Shown here piece by piece: positions 11,600 through 12,204 of a stretch of 12,204 nucleotides of DNA. Made by a program: the position numbers and the translations under genes. Origin of the DNA: an uncultured Lachnospiraceae bacterium (GTDB lineage: Bacteria > Bacillota > Clostridia > Lachnospirales > Lachnospiraceae); the NCBI GenBank assembly GCA_948665105.1, contig CAPNGW010000017.1:565-12768 (forward strand), read 5' to 3'. Each line of letters starts with the position of its first letter. Position 1 is the stretch's first letter. Under the pieces are notes generated by a model that worked only from the letters and a program-made list of their open reading frames with translations, was not told the origin of the DNA and searched no databases.

Positions 11600-12204
11600 A
11601 TGGAAAAATTAATTATTACAGCCTGCATCTGCGGTGCAGAGGTGACCAAGGAACAGAATCCGGCAGTTCCTTACACTGTGGAGGAAATTGCACGGGAAGC
11701 TAAGTCCGCATACGATGCGGGAGCCTGTCTGATTCACCTTCATGTGCGTGAGGACGATGGAACCCCCACCCAGAGCAAGGAGCGGTTTGAAGTCTGCATC
11801 AAAGCCATCAAGGAGGTATGCCCGGACGCGATTGTACAGGTATCCACCGGAGGGGCTGTGGGCATGAGCAACGACGAGCGTTTACAGCCGCTGCAGCTGA
11901 ATCCGGAGATGGCTACCCTGGATTGCGGAACCTGCAACTTCGGCGGTGATGAGATTTTTGTCAACACCGAGAACATGATTAAGGATTTTGCAGAAAAGAT
12001 GAATGCCCGGAATGTGAAGCCGGAGATTGAGGTATTCGACAAGGGAATGGTGGATATGGCCATCCGCTTACATAATAAGGGCTATATCAAGGCCCCCATG
12101 CATTTTGACTTTGTGATGGGCGTTAACGGCGGCATCAGTGCCGAAGCCAGAGATCTGGTATTTATGGTGGGAAGCATCCCGGCAGGCTCCACCTGGACCG
12201 TGGC
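11600..12204 (+). CDS. kce: 3-keto-5-aminohexanoate cleavage enzyme (partial, cut by right edge)
   Basis: Kce of the BKACE (DUF849) family condenses 3-keto-5-aminohexanoate with acetyl-CoA to give L-3-aminobutyryl-CoA and acetoacetate (EC 2.3.1.247) in the cytosol. About 201 of an expected 270-280 codons are present. It starts MEKLIITACICGAEVTKEQN. E14 and the metal-binding pair H46/H48 in LIHLHVRE fall at the same numbers reported for the characterised Zn-dependent Kce; the third metal ligand, a Glu near 230, would be beyond the edge. Other family features are AIVQVSTGGAVGMS, PEMATLDCGTCNFGG, KPEIEVFDKGM and APMHFDFVMGVNGGISAE. The ATG has GGAGG 5 nt upstream and lies 48 nt after the kal stop. 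An ATG at 11581 is out of frame. Substrate within the BKACE family is assigned by the pairing with kal. Confidence 0.93.
   Translation, partial: MEKLIITACICGAEVTKEQNPAVPYTVEEIAREAKSAYDAGACLIHLHVREDDGTPTQSKERFEVCIKAIKEVCPDAIVQVSTGGAVGMSNDERLQPLQLNPEMATLDCGTCNFGGDEIFVNTENMIKDFAEKMNARNVKPEIEVFDKGMVDMAIRLHNKGYIKAPMHFDFVMGVNGGISAEARDLVFMVGSIPAGSTWTV

Noticed and set aside
1..12204. CRISPR array, tRNA, rRNA or intact mobile element
   Set aside because: No regularly spaced repeats, no tRNA-like cloverleaf or rRNA sequence, and no transposase or integrase reading frame were seen on either strand.

Overview
The window looks like a chromosomal segment of an anaerobic, moderate-GC Firmicute of the Clostridia, most likely a gut Lachnospiraceae- or Oscillospiraceae-type amino-acid fermenter. 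The evidence is strong AGGAGG-type ribosome binding sites, sigma-A promoters with TTGACA/TATAAT boxes, intrinsic terminators, NhaC-family carriers, and at the right edge the first two genes of a lysine-to-butyrate fermentation operon (kal, kce). The taxonomic guess rests on gene content and signals only.

Layout, left to right. (1) 1-692, minus: 5' part of an NhaC-family carrier that runs off the left edge. (2) 693-1041: divergent promoters for this gene and for a second NhaC-family gene (1042-2640, plus). (3) 2848-7645: a self-contained transcription unit with a consensus promoter, a repeat-rich leader of about 200 nt, a trans-sulfuration-type PLP enzyme (3087-4268), a lipoprotein sugar-type binding protein (4307-5707), two CUT1-type permeases (5807-6724, 6724-7566) and a long terminator hairpin. 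No ATPase gene is present. (4) 7691-8513: a FadR-type GntR regulator with its own promoter and terminator. (5) 8514-9039: a decayed stretch with a frameshifted small ORF, a possible membrane-transporter relic and a strong hairpin. (6) 9040-10623, minus: a third NhaC-family carrier, a close paralogue of the first. (7) 10624-11167: a large control region. (8) 11168-12204: kal and the 5' two-thirds of kce.

The most interesting structure is the control region before kal-kce. A strong promoter (10819-10847) drives a leader with the conserved parts of a lysine riboswitch. The 3' strand of its closing helix P1 lies entirely inside the 5' arm of an intrinsic terminator. This geometry predicts that lysine binding prevents termination, making it a lysine-ON switch that turns on lysine degradation rather than the usual switch that turns off lysine synthesis.

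A second layer is an identical 15-bp element, TGTTCAGAGTTTTTC. It occurs just downstream of the -10 box of all three NhaC genes, with the same 5-bp gap each time, and again (reverse orientation, in a near-palindrome) between the riboswitch terminator and kal. A shorter copy lies in the FadR-type regulator's promoter. The three carriers, the lysine operon and perhaps the regulator therefore appear to form one local regulon, which points to the NhaC paralogues as transporters of lysine, its breakdown products or coupled ions. The PLP enzyme/ABC transporter operon in the middle has none of these elements and probably serves another substrate.
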